A DNA stretch of 35,103 nt, from positions 1 to 35,103 of IMG/VR virus record IMGVR_UViG_3300046171_000020. The stretch is one strand, 5' to 3'. The DNA comes from a virus. This document shows positions 1 to 6,483 of the stretch, piece after piece. A program made the translations under genes and the position numbers. Each line of letters begins with the position of its first letter. Position 1 is the first letter of the stretch. Under the pieces are notes generated by a model that was not told the origin of the DNA, did not search any database, and worked only from the letters and a program-made list of their open reading frames with translations.

Positions 1-17
1 TGTTGTTGATGGTTCCC

Positions 18-45
18 ATTGTAGTCTTGTGGTAACTGCTGTCAA
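18..45 (-). promoter_or_regulatory. Leftward sigma70-type promoter
   Basis: On the minus strand a perfect -35 TTGACA (45-40) is followed by a 16-base spacer and TACAAT (23-18), five of six matches to the -10 consensus. Transcription would start near position 11 and run off the left edge. If the window ends are joined, the transcript enters the minus-strand operon whose first ORF starts at 35082, giving a leader of about 32 bases. The elements are seen; the circular link is inference. Confidence 0.6.
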
Positions 46-108
46 TCGTTTGTTACTATCGAATCTCAGGTCTTGATAGGCAGAATCAATTGTACTGGTG
101 TGACTGTT

Positions 109-301
109 GTGTGCTAGAGGCTACCACAACGGCCCACACTCTTGTACTTTTGTCAACTCTTTTTTTCTCTTGACATCTCGTGTCATCTGTGGTTGCGCCC
201 TCAGGTTCACTCAGGTTTTTCTCGTGTTGTCAAGTGTTGACACGAGCAGCGATGTGTGCTAGGGAAAATCTTTTGTTGACAAATGGGCTGGGGTGTGCTA
301 G
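109..301. repeat. Three copies of a GTGTGCTAG element
   Basis: The nine-base core GTGTGCTAG occurs at 109-117, 254-262 and 293-301, each followed by AGG or GG. The second and third copies lie downstream of a perfect TTGACA (237-242, 276-281), with exactly 17 bases between TTGACA and the TAG. They therefore sit where a -10 box would be, although TAGGGA and TAGAGG are poor -10 sequences. They may be activator-dependent promoters or protein-binding sites. Function unknown. Confidence 0.5.
177..246. repeat. Operator-like CTCGTGTCA repeats with inverted repeat
   Basis: CTCGTGTCA appears at 177-185. A near copy with a 3-base insertion, CTCGTGTTGTCAA, lies at 221-233, and the inverted copy TTGACACGAG at 237-246. 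The last two form a dyad whose centre, 228-242, is a perfect TGTCAA-GTG-TTGACA inverted repeat. Clustered dyads and direct repeats between divergent transcription units suggest binding sites for a regulator or replication initiator. No such protein is identified in the window. Confidence 0.45.
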
Positions 302-407
302 AGGGGACGGGGGAGGGCGTAGCGTCTCTAGTAAATCTATAGTAGGCACTCCCGTACATCAAAAGTAAAACTAGAAAAACCACAGTAAAGCTAGTGCTTA
401 CTAACAT
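207..407 (-). CDS. Possible small membrane protein in the control region
   Basis: This 66-residue minus-strand reading frame starts at an ATG preceded by AGAGG with six bases between. It opens with a strongly hydrophobic stretch (residues about 5-20), then a Pro/Ser/Thr-rich section and a Cys-containing tail, which would fit a small inner-membrane or secreted protein. Against it, the frame overlaps the repeat clusters, no convincing minus-strand promoter lies upstream, and no family is recognised. It may be chance. An overlapping plus-strand frame at 180-368 has less support. Confidence 0.25.
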   Translation of the reverse strand: MLVSTSFTVVFLVLLLMYGSAYYRFTRDATPSPVPSSTPQPICQQKIFPSTHRCSCQHLTTREKPE

Positions 408-466
408 ACCTAACCTCTTGATAACAAAAGAAAACTGCGGGACTATAAATTAACACATAAAAGGAC

Positions 467-495
467 TTGACAAACACAGAAAAATATGCTATAAT
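467..495 (+). promoter_or_regulatory. Perfect sigma70 promoter of the packaging operon
   Basis: TTGACA (467-472), a 17-base spacer and TATAAT (490-495), with TG one base before the -10 as in extended -10 promoters. All twelve consensus positions match. It lies 42 bases upstream of the first structural-arm gene. The same architecture recurs at 6405-6433, also with the sequence TATGCTATAATG around the -10. Confidence 0.9.
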
Positions 496-501
496 GATAG
501 A

Positions 502-533
502 GTATTCTTTAGAAAGACTAGAAGGTAAAATAC
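502..533 (+). promoter_or_regulatory. Leader hairpin with ribosome-binding site in the loop
   Basis: GTATTCTTTA (502-511) can pair with TAAAATAC (526-533), apart from a bulged C, enclosing a loop that carries GAAGG, the only ribosome-binding candidate before the ATG at 538. The same two half-sites occur in the leader at 6458-6482. The pairing is read directly from sequence; a regulatory role is inference. Confidence 0.45.
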
Positions 534-537
534 ACAC

Positions 538-954
538 ATGGATATTGATAATGAGCCATCTACAGAACCTAAAGCGCCACTAAAGCGCAAGAGAGGTAGA
601 CCTAGAAAAACAGATGTAGTCTCTAAATCTAAAGGATCTAGAGGTGCTGTAGGTAGACCTAAAGGTGATGCAGCGATTATCAATGAGTACAAAGCTCGTA
701 TGTTGGCTTCACCCAAGTCACGCAAAGTAATGGATGCTATCTTCGATGCAGCTTTAGACGATGAACACAAGAATCAAGCGGCAGCATGGAAACTAGTGAT
801 GGATCGCATGCTACCCTTGAGTTACTTTGAGAAAGATAGCGCCTCTGGTAGATCAGCGGTATCCATAACAATCTCAGGTATCGGTAGCGGAGCAGTAGAG
901 ACCGATGTGACACCTAATGATCCTATAGAAGGAGAGTATACACAGGATGTTTAA
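538..954 (+). CDS. Putative terminase small subunit
   Basis: A 138-residue protein at the head of the packaging arm. Its N-terminal third is very basic and holds two AT-hook-like motifs (KRKRGRPRK near residues 17-25, and GRPKG near 40-44), which bind the minor groove of AT-rich DNA. A helical region (about residues 48-95) follows, then an acidic tail. A small DNA-binding protein next to terL is typical of the terminase small subunit, which recognises the packaging site and loads the motor. The call rests on position and DNA-binding character; a transcriptional regulator is the alternative. The stop overlaps the next start by 8 bases. Confidence 0.5.
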   Translation: MDIDNEPSTEPKAPLKRKRGRPRKTDVVSKSKGSRGAVGRPKGDAAIINEYKARMLASPKSRKVMDAIFDAALDDEHKNQAAAWKLVMDRMLPLSYFEKDSASGRSAVSITISGIGSGAVETDVTPNDPIEGEYTQDV

Positions 955-1300
955 GTACTTTACCAAGGACGAATTTGTGTGTCAAGCCACAGGCGAGAAT
1001 GAGATTGAAGAAGAATTGATTTTTGCACTAGATGAGCTTAGAGAGCACTGTGGTTTTCCTTTTGTAATCACAAGTGGCTATAGATCACCTGACCACCCTA
1101 TTGAACTAGGGAAAAACACTCCCGGCACACATGCACAAGGTATCGCAGCGGACATAGCTGTGTCCTCTGGTTTACAACGGTACACTATAGTAAAGAATGC
1201 TATTAAGTTAGGCTTTACTGGGATTGGTGTAGCCGGAGGCTTTGTGCATGTAGACATTAGGGCTACTCCAGATGCACCTGTAATGTGGACATATAGTTAA
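947..1300 (+). CDS. M15-family peptidase, probable endolysin
   Basis: A 117-residue protein matching the compact peptidase M15_3 fold (D-Ala-D-Ala carboxypeptidase / L-Ala-D-Glu peptidase type) that cuts peptidoglycan cross-links. The SGYRSP motif is at residues 43-48, GTHAQGIAADI at 60-70 supplies zinc ligands H62 and D69, and GFVHVD at 98-103 supplies H101. The length is that of a minimal catalytic domain. No signal peptide is seen, so export would need a holin (candidate at 8836). Its place between the terminase subunits, far from that holin, is unusual. It may act in lysis or in cell-wall digestion during entry. Confidence 0.82.
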   Translation: MFKYFTKDEFVCQATGENEIEEELIFALDELREHCGFPFVITSGYRSPDHPIELGKNTPGTHAQGIAADIAVSSGLQRYTIVKNAIKLGFTGIGVAGGFVHVDIRATPDAPVMWTYS

Positions 1301-1443
1301 TGAACACTAACAGAGAATACAAGACAACCTTAGCACAACAAGAAGATCTAAATTGGGACGGTGATCCTGAGTTAGACGTAGAGTATGAGTGTGAGGAAGA
1401 AAAAGACCTAGATGAGTATGTAGTCAAGTATTTCTATGACTAG
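1300..1443 (+). CDS. Small acidic protein, unknown
   Basis: A 47-residue ORF starting with an ATG that overlaps the preceding TAA (TAATG) and ending 8 bases inside terL, so translational coupling is likely. It is strongly acidic, with many Glu and Asp and one Cys (residue 31). No family is recognised. The perfect fit into the only gap between two genes supports it being real. An acidic partner of the basic small-terminase candidate would be plausible but is speculation. Confidence 0.6.
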   Translation: MNTNREYKTTLAQQEDLNWDGDPELDVEYECEEEKDLDEYVVKYFYD

Positions 1444-2686
1444 CCTTAACATACAACTGCTTGACTGGCAAAAGCAAGTCTGGGCTGACGACACTAGGTT
1501 TAAGATTGTAGCTGCCGGTAGACGTACAGGTAAGTCCAGACTAGCAGCATGGATGTTGATTGTCAATGCTCTACAGGCAGACAAAGGCCACGTGTTCTAT
1601 GTAGCTCCAACACAGGGACAGGCCAGAGACATCATGTGGCAAACACTATTGGAGTTGGCGCACCCCATTGTATCCTCTAGTCACATAAACAACTTACAGA
1701 TTAAACTGGTCAACGGTGCAACCATTAGCCTCAAAGGTGCCGATAGACCTGAGACTATGCGTGGTGTGTCACTGAAGTTTCTAGTGATGGACGAGTACGC
1801 CGACATGAAGCCGGAGGTATTTGAGCAGATCCTTAGACCTGCCTTGGCTGACCAAAAGGGTGGTGCACTGTTCATCGGTACACCTATGGGCCGTAATCAC
1901 TTCTACGACCTGTACAAGTACGCAGAGCTAGAGGACGATGAGTCCTATCAGTCATGGCACTTCACAAGCTACGACAATGAGCTACTAGACCCAGATGAGA
2001 TTGACCTAGCTAAGAAGTCTATGTCCTCCTATGCCTTTAGACAAGAGTTTATGGCATCCTTTGAGGCCAGAGGCTCAGAGATGTTTAAGGAGGAGTGGGT
2101 CAAGTTCGGTGAGACACCGGAGATAGGTGACTACTACATTAGCATTGACTTAGCTGGCTTTGAGGACGTAAGTAAGAAAAGAACTAAAAACTCTCGACTA
2201 GACGAATCAGCAATTGCAGTAGTGAAAGTCAACGAAAACGGCTGGCACTTAGAGAACATCATATACGGTAGATGGGACTTAGCGGAGACAGCTAGAAAGA
2301 TCTTTGAGGCTGTGCGGGACTACAGGCCTATCAGTGTAGGCATAGAGCGTGGTATCGCTAAGCAGGCTGTGATGTCACCGTTGATGGACTTAATGAAGCA
2401 GCGTGGTAGATTCTTTGTTGTAGAGGAGCTAACCCACGGCAACAAAAAGAAGACAGACAGAATCATGTGGGCCTTGCAGGGTAGATTTGAAAACGGTCAG
2501 ATTACTCTAGGCAGGGGGGAGTGGAACAGTAAGTTCTTAGATCAACTGTTTCAGTTTCCTGACGTATTGACACATGATGACCTTGTGGATGCCTTTGCGT
2601 ACACAGATCAACTGGCTAAGGTAGCCTACAGTTATGACTTTGAGATAGACGATCTTGAGGTCTTGGACGTTGTAACAGGATATTAA
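1436..2686 (+). CDS. terL: Terminase large subunit (packaging ATPase-nuclease)
   Basis: A 416-residue DNA-packaging motor. The N-terminal ATPase has a Walker A AAGRRTGKS at residues 26-34, Walker B FLVMDE at 115-120 with catalytic E120, and a GTPMG coupling motif at 148-152. The C-terminal RNase H-like nuclease shows D238 (SIDLA), E304 (GIERG) and an acidic HDDLVDAF block at 380-387. The length is near the compact end of the family. It hydrolyses ATP to drive DNA through the portal and cuts concatemers. It overlaps the upstream acidic ORF by 8 bases and is followed after one base by a run of small basic genes. Confidence 0.95.
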   Translation: MTSLNIQLLDWQKQVWADDTRFKIVAAGRRTGKSRLAAWMLIVNALQADKGHVFYVAPTQGQARDIMWQTLLELAHPIVSSSHINNLQIKLVNGATISLKGADRPETMRGVSLKFLVMDEYADMKPEVFEQILRPALADQKGGALFIGTPMGRNHFYDLYKYAELEDDESYQSWHFTSYDNELLDPDEIDLAKKSMSSYAFRQEFMASFEARGSEMFKEEWVKFGETPEIGDYYISIDLAGFEDVSKKRTKNSRLDESAIAVVKVNENGWHLENIIYGRWDLAETARKIFEAVRDYRPISVGIERGIAKQAVMSPLMDLMKQRGRFFVVEELTHGNKKKTDRIMWALQGRFENGQITLGRGEWNSKFLDQLFQFPDVLTHDDLVDAFAYTDQLAKVAYSYDFEIDDLEVLDVVTGY

Positions 2687-2687
2687 C

Positions 2688-2909
2688 ATGGCAACAAGGG
2701 CAGGAACTAGAGCACGATCACAGGGTGCTAAACGTAAACCTAAGTCAAGAGTAAATGAAGCCGGTAACTACACCAAACCCACTATGCGTAAGAACCTATT
2801 TAATAAAATCAAAGCAGGTGGCAAAGGTGGCTCCCCCGGACAATGGTCAGGGAGAAAAGCCCAGATGCTGGCAAAGCAATACAAAGCCAAAGGAGGAGGC
2901 TACCGATGA
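2688..2909 (+). CDS. Small basic Gly/Lys-rich protein
   Basis: 73 residues, with 20 Lys/Arg against a single Glu and a GGGYR C-terminus. It starts right behind terL, and its TGA overlaps the next ATG (ATGA). I recognise the type, a small basic protein found between terminase and portal in marine podoviruses, but no biochemical function is known to me. The charge suggests nucleic-acid binding, perhaps packaged in the head. It is the first of six such proteins around the portal gene. Confidence 0.75.
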   Translation: MATRAGTRARSQGAKRKPKSRVNEAGNYTKPTMRKNLFNKIKAGGKGGSPGQWSGRKAQMLAKQYKAKGGGYR

Positions 2910-3070
2910 AAGGTGTACCTCACTATACCAGAGAAGGCAAGGAGTGGAAAGGAAACACTCACAAAATGCCAAACGGACACTTGCATACGCATAAGTCCCA
3001 CGGAAAAACAAGCCAGCGTTTGTTCCATTTCAAAGAACTGAGCAAGACTGCACAAAAGAGAGCTAAGTAA
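2906..3070 (+). CDS. Small His/Lys-rich protein
   Basis: A 54-residue ORF beginning at an ATG that overlaps the upstream stop and preceded by AGGAGG eight bases away. Its TAA shares a base with the next ATG. The central segment (residues 21-34) is rich in His and Lys around MPNG and HTHKSHG, followed by a Phe/Lys helix ending KKxxQKRAK-like. The MPNG..HTH..SKRLFHFK pattern recurs in marine phage genomes near portal genes. Function unknown; metal or nucleic-acid binding is possible. A longer same-frame start at 2843 would overlap the previous gene and lacks comparable support. Confidence 0.7.
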   Translation: MKGVPHYTREGKEWKGNTHKMPNGHLHTHKSHGKTSQRLFHFKELSKTAQKRAK

Positions 3071-3321
3071 TGGCTTTAGCTAAATCACAGAAGTCTCTAA
3101 AAAACTGGACTAAGCAAAAGTGGCGTACAAAGTCAGGTAAACCTAGCACTCAAGGCTCTAAAGCTACAGGTGAACGCTACTTGCCAGAAAAAGCAATCAA
3201 GTCTTTATCCGCTAAAGAGTACGCAGCCACCACTAGAAAGAAAAGAAAAGACACAAAGGCCGGTAAACAGTTCAGTAAGCAGCCCAAGCGCATTGCTTCT
3301 AAGACTAAACGCTCACGTTAA
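3070..3321 (+). CDS. DUF5872-like basic protein
   Basis: 83 residues, extremely Lys/Arg/Ser/Thr-rich. It resembles the DUF5872 family: LKNWTKQKWRTKSGKPS near residues 10-26, RYLPEKAIKSLS near 36-47, and a basic tail. The family's function is unknown; it occurs in phages, giant viruses and aquatic metagenomes. The start overlaps the previous stop (TAATG), placing it in the terL-portal transcript. Charge and position suggest a DNA-associated virion or early-infection protein. Confidence 0.75.
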   Translation: MALAKSQKSLKNWTKQKWRTKSGKPSTQGSKATGERYLPEKAIKSLSAKEYAATTRKKRKDTKAGKQFSKQPKRIASKTKRSR

Positions 3322-3332
3322 GGGTAAACAGT

Positions 3333-5354
3333 ATGGATTATGGCGACAACGACGTTCTGTCGAGTGACGAACACCTAGAAAACTGGGTAATGGCTAAGTG
3401 TGACTCATGGCGAGACCACTATGAGTCTAATTACGCAGAAAGATTTGAAGAATTCTACCGTTTATGGCGTGGAATCTGGGCAGCAGAGGACATGGAGCGC
3501 AAAAGTGAGCGTTCACGTATCATTTCCCCTGCATTACAGCAGGCTGTAGAGTCTAGTGTAGCTGAGATTGAGGAGGCCACCTTTGGTAGAGGCAAATATT
3601 TTGATATTACGGACGAACTTGGCGATGCTGAGTCGCAAGATGTCGTGTATTTACGGCAAAAACTGCACGAGGACTTTGAAAAGACACAAATTCGCAAGCA
3701 AGTAGGCGAATGTCTCATTAACAGTGCAGTATTTGGAATGGGTGTGGCTGAAGTAGTGCTGGAGGAAGTCAAAGAGATGGCTCCTGCTACACAACCCATC
3801 ATGGACGGTCAGCTACAGGCAGTAGGTGTGAACGTCACAGACCGCACAGTAGTCAAGCTGCGCCCTGTACTGCCTCAAAACTTCCTAATTGACCCTGTGG
3901 CTACCTCTATACAGGACGCCATAGGCGTTGCTGTGGACGAGTTTGTGCCTCGACATAAGGTACAACAGCTACAGGAAGAAGGTGTCTATAGGGACGTGTA
4001 CGTAGGTCAGGCGGCTAGTGATTATGACCTAGAGCCAGATCAAGACCTTACCAGCTACGACGAAGACAAAGTACGCCTAACTAAGTACTACGGTCTTGTA
4101 CCTCGCTATCTCTTGGAGATTGGTGAAAAGGAAGCAATGCTTGCCGATGATGAGGACATTGCTGATATTGAAGTAGAGGAACCGGAGAAAGACGAAGATG
4201 CAAGCTATTACGTCGAAGCTATTGTGGTTGTGGCTAATGGAGGCATCCTGCTAAAGGCAGAGGCAAATCCATACATGATGCAGGATCGTCCTGTAGTTGC
4301 CTTCCCTTGGGATGTGGTTCCCGGTAGGTTCTGGGGCCGTGGTGTGTGCGAGAAGGGCTACAACAGCCAGAAAGCACTTGATACAGAGCTTAGAGCACGT
4401 ATTGATGCCTTAGCCCTAACTGTCCATCCAATGATGGCTATGGACGCTACACGGCTTCCTAGAGGCTCTAGACCAGAGGTACGCCCCGGTAAGATCATCT
4501 TGACCAATGGTGATCCTAAGACTGTGCTCAATCCATTTAACTTTGGTCAAGTCAGTCAGATTACCTTTGCACAGGCAGCGGAACTACAAAAGATGGTTCA
4601 GATGTCTACAGGTGCTATTGACTCCGCTGGTATCCCCGGCAGTATAAATGGTGACGCTACGGCTGCTGGTATCAGTATGTCCCTTGGTGCAATCATCAAG
4701 CGCCACAAGCGTACTCTGATTAACTTCCAGCAGTCCTTCTTGATTCCTTTTGTTAAGATGGCTGCTTGTCGTTACATGCAGTTTGACCCAGAGAACTACC
4801 CTGTCAAAGACTACAAGTTTAACACTACGTCTACACTAGGCATCATTGCTCGTGAGTACGAAGTCACACAGCTTGTGCAACTACTGCAAACCATGCCAGC
4901 AGATTCTCCGCTGTACAACACGCTGATCCAGTCAATTATTGACAACATGAACCTGTCTAATCGTGAAGAACTAATGGCTAAGCTATCTCAGGCAGAGCAA
5001 GCGTCACAGCCTACGGAAGAACAGCAACAGATGCAACAACAGGTTGCACAGGCACAGATGGCCTTCCAGCAGTCACAGACAGCGGCACTCAACGGTCAAG
5101 CACAAGAGTCTTCCGCTAGAGCGCAAAAGATTGCCGTAGAGACACAGCTTGCACCACAGGAGCTACAGATTGACCAGATTAAGGCAGTCACAGCTAACCT
5201 GAAGGCAGGAGACCAAGACGACAAAGAGTTTGATCGTCGTATGAAGATTGCCCAGACATTCTTGAAAGAGAAAGAGATTGATCTAAAAAATCAACCTGTG
5301 CAACCCATGCAACCCATGCAACCCCAGCAACCCCTCCAACTGAGACAAGGATAG
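3333..5354 (+). CDS. Portal protein (head-tail connector)
   Basis: A 673-residue protein in the expected place after terL. Portal rings form the DNA gate at one capsid vertex and the docking site for terminase and tail. The N-terminus (about 1-90) carries aromatic/acidic helices and the motif SPALQQAVES. The middle has DPV/DEFVPRHKV and PWDVVPGRFWGRG blocks, and residues about 420-460 an IDSAGIPGSINGDAT-like segment typical of large podoviral portals. From about residue 555 it is a Gln/Ala-rich coiled coil ending in repeated PMQ triplets. A weak GGGTAAACAG lies before the ATG. Portal identity rests on size, order and these blocks. Confidence 0.85.
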   Translation: MDYGDNDVLSSDEHLENWVMAKCDSWRDHYESNYAERFEEFYRLWRGIWAAEDMERKSERSRIISPALQQAVESSVAEIEEATFGRGKYFDITDELGDAESQDVVYLRQKLHEDFEKTQIRKQVGECLINSAVFGMGVAEVVLEEVKEMAPATQPIMDGQLQAVGVNVTDRTVVKLRPVLPQNFLIDPVATSIQDAIGVAVDEFVPRHKVQQLQEEGVYRDVYVGQAASDYDLEPDQDLTSYDEDKVRLTKYYGLVPRYLLEIGEKEAMLADDEDIADIEVEEPEKDEDASYYVEAIVVVANGGILLKAEANPYMMQDRPVVAFPWDVVPGRFWGRGVCEKGYNSQKALDTELRARIDALALTVHPMMAMDATRLPRGSRPEVRPGKIILTNGDPKTVLNPFNFGQVSQITFAQAAELQKMVQMSTGAIDSAGIPGSINGDATAAGISMSLGAIIKRHKRTLINFQQSFLIPFVKMAACRYMQFDPENYPVKDYKFNTTSTLGIIAREYEVTQLVQLLQTMPADSPLYNTLIQSIIDNMNLSNREELMAKLSQAEQASQPTEEQQQMQQQVAQAQMAFQQSQTAALNGQAQESSARAQKIAVETQLAPQELQIDQIKAVTANLKAGDQDDKEFDRRMKIAQTFLKEKEIDLKNQPVQPMQPMQPQQPLQLRQG

Positions 5355-5358
5355 ACTG

Positions 5359-5505
5359 ATGGTAGTCACACGCACAGAGCTAATGGAAATTGTAGACCAA
5401 GTTAACAAGAAGTTTGAAGAACTAGAAAAAGTTATTAAAGAAGTAAAAGCATGTAACTGTGCTACAGACAAGAAAACTACAAAAACAGTTAAGAAGGCGT
5501 CGTAA
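5359..5505 (+). CDS. Small coiled-coil protein with Lys-rich tail
   Basis: 48 residues filling the gap after the portal gene. The first 32 residues form one amphipathic helix with heptad-like Leu/Ile/Val spacing. A Cys-Asn-Cys follows at 32-34, then a Lys/Thr-rich tail (TDKKTTKTVKKAS). No family is recognised. The exact fit between two genes (stop one base before the next ATG) supports it. It could oligomerise through the helix and bind DNA or the portal with its tail; both ideas are inference. Confidence 0.6.
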   Translation: MVVTRTELMEIVDQVNKKFEELEKVIKEVKACNCATDKKTTKTVKKAS

Positions 5506-5506
5506 C

Positions 5507-5803
5507 ATGGCAACACGACGGGCCAAGCCTATACGCAAGACTACAGGCAAAGGTGGAAACTATCGCTCTACTAAGTCTGGCGCAGGCATGACTGAGAAAG
5601 GCGTAAAAGCGTATAGGGCCGCTAATCCCGGTAGTAAGCTCAAAACTGCTGTTACAGGTAAAGTTAAAGCAGGGAGTAAAGCGGCTAAACGCCGTAAATC
5701 TTACTGTGCTAGGTCAGCAGGACAACTAAAAAGAAGTTCCGCTGAAACTAGGAACGACCCTAACTCTAGAATTAGGCAGGCTAGACGCAGGTGGAAATGT
5801 TAA
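5507..5803 (+). CDS. DUF6321-like basic protein
   Basis: 98 residues. It resembles the DUF6321 family: a GKGGNYRSTKSGAGMT stretch near residues 14-29, NPGSKLKTAVTGKVK near 40-54, and a C-terminal NSRIRQARRRWKC. The function is unknown. I chose the ATG at 5507, directly after the preceding stop; an in-frame upstream extension to 5459 would overlap the 48-residue ORF. Net charge is strongly positive, with two central Cys-containing turns. It belongs to the basic gene set flanking the portal and may coat or condense DNA. Confidence 0.75.
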   Translation: MATRRAKPIRKTTGKGGNYRSTKSGAGMTEKGVKAYRAANPGSKLKTAVTGKVKAGSKAAKRRKSYCARSAGQLKRSSAETRNDPNSRIRQARRRWKC

Positions 5804-5822
5804 TTGCCTCAAGGAGATAATT

Positions 5823-5933
5823 ATGCCCGGATACGGTATGGGATACGGTAAAAAAGCAATGAATGGCAAGAAGAAAAAGAAGCCAATGATGAATGGTACA
5901 AAGAAAAAGATGGGTACTCGTAGAGGCCGATAA
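5823..5933 (+). CDS. Protamine-like 36-residue peptide
   Basis: A tiny ORF preceded by AAGGAG with eight bases before the ATG, its TAA sharing a base with the next ATG. The product has ten Lys and three Arg, no acidic residue, and otherwise mostly Gly, Met, Asn and Tyr: a PGYGMGYG head, a run of five Lys, and a GTRRGR end. Composition resembles DNA-condensing protamines. The good ribosome-binding site and coupled junctions argue it is translated. Function unknown. Confidence 0.65.
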   Translation: MPGYGMGYGKKAMNGKKKKKPMMNGTKKKMGTRRGR

Positions 5934-6397
5934 TGCTAATTGAATCAGTTGCAGCTGCTTCTGCCATCTTGTCGAGTCTGAATGGTCTGATAAAGACAGC
6001 TAATGAGTCTGGGCAGGGTATCCAGCAACTTATGGGTACGATTAGCGACTTTGGAGAAGCCCTAACAGATTTTGAAGTAGAGCGTAAGTCTAGTACCTTC
6101 AAGCCCCTGAGTCAGAGCGAGATCTTAAAGCTCACTCAGATTAAGAAAAGCTATGAGAGATACTGGAAGGACGTACACGATATATTATTAGTGGCAGATC
6201 CAGAGACTTTGGAGGCGTTCAAAAAAGCTAAGGCAGAACAGGAGCATGCTCGACAGGAGCACCTGCGCCTTATAGCTCGTAAAAAGAAAGCAAGAGACAA
6301 GCTGATACAACAGGTGTCAGTGGGTGCTCTTGTGTTTGTTCTGGGCGCTGCAATTGCAATTGGTGCATTATCTATCGTTATAAAAACATTTAGTTAA
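5933..6397 (+). CDS. Tail-anchored membrane or virion protein, unknown
   Basis: 154 residues. Residues 1-50 are helical with hydrophobic faces, 95-124 form a long, very charged Lys/Glu/Arg helix, and 128-150 are one hydrophobic span followed by KTFS, so the C-terminus would lie in a membrane. No family is recognised. It is the last gene before the second promoter and closes the transcript that begins at 467. Candidates are a minor lysis component or an ejected membrane protein. Confidence 0.7.
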   Translation: MLIESVAAASAILSSLNGLIKTANESGQGIQQLMGTISDFGEALTDFEVERKSSTFKPLSQSEILKLTQIKKSYERYWKDVHDILLVADPETLEAFKKAKAEQEHARQEHLRLIARKKKARDKLIQQVSVGALVFVLGAAIAIGALSIVIKTFS

Positions 6398-6404
6398 ATA
6401 ACAC

Positions 6405-6433
6405 TTGACAAACAGTCAAAAGTATGCTATAAT
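6405..6433 (+). promoter_or_regulatory. Perfect sigma70 promoter of the capsid operon
   Basis: TTGACA (6405-6410), a 17-base spacer and TATAAT (6428-6433), with TG one base before the -10. It lies in the 86-base gap between 6397 and 6484 and repeats the architecture of the 467-495 promoter, including TATGCTATAATG. It should give the scaffold and major capsid genes extra transcription. Confidence 0.9.
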
Positions 6434-6457
6434 GTAAAGGTACATTAGTGTACACAA

Positions 6458-6482
6458 GTATTCTTTAACAAAGGTAAAATAC
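6458..6482 (+). promoter_or_regulatory. Leader hairpin, second copy
   Basis: GTATTCTTTA (6458-6467) can pair with TAAAATAC (6475-6482), leaving a seven-base loop ACAAAGG that contains the ribosome-binding site for the ATG at 6484. The half-sites are identical to those at 502-533 although the loops differ, so the stem rather than the loop looks conserved. Confidence 0.5.
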
Positions 6483-6483
6483 A

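Noticed and set aside
2843-2905. Longer form of the 54-residue His/Lys protein starting at 2843
   Set aside because: It would overlap the 73-residue gene heavily; the ATG at 2906 has AGGAGG and a coupled stop.
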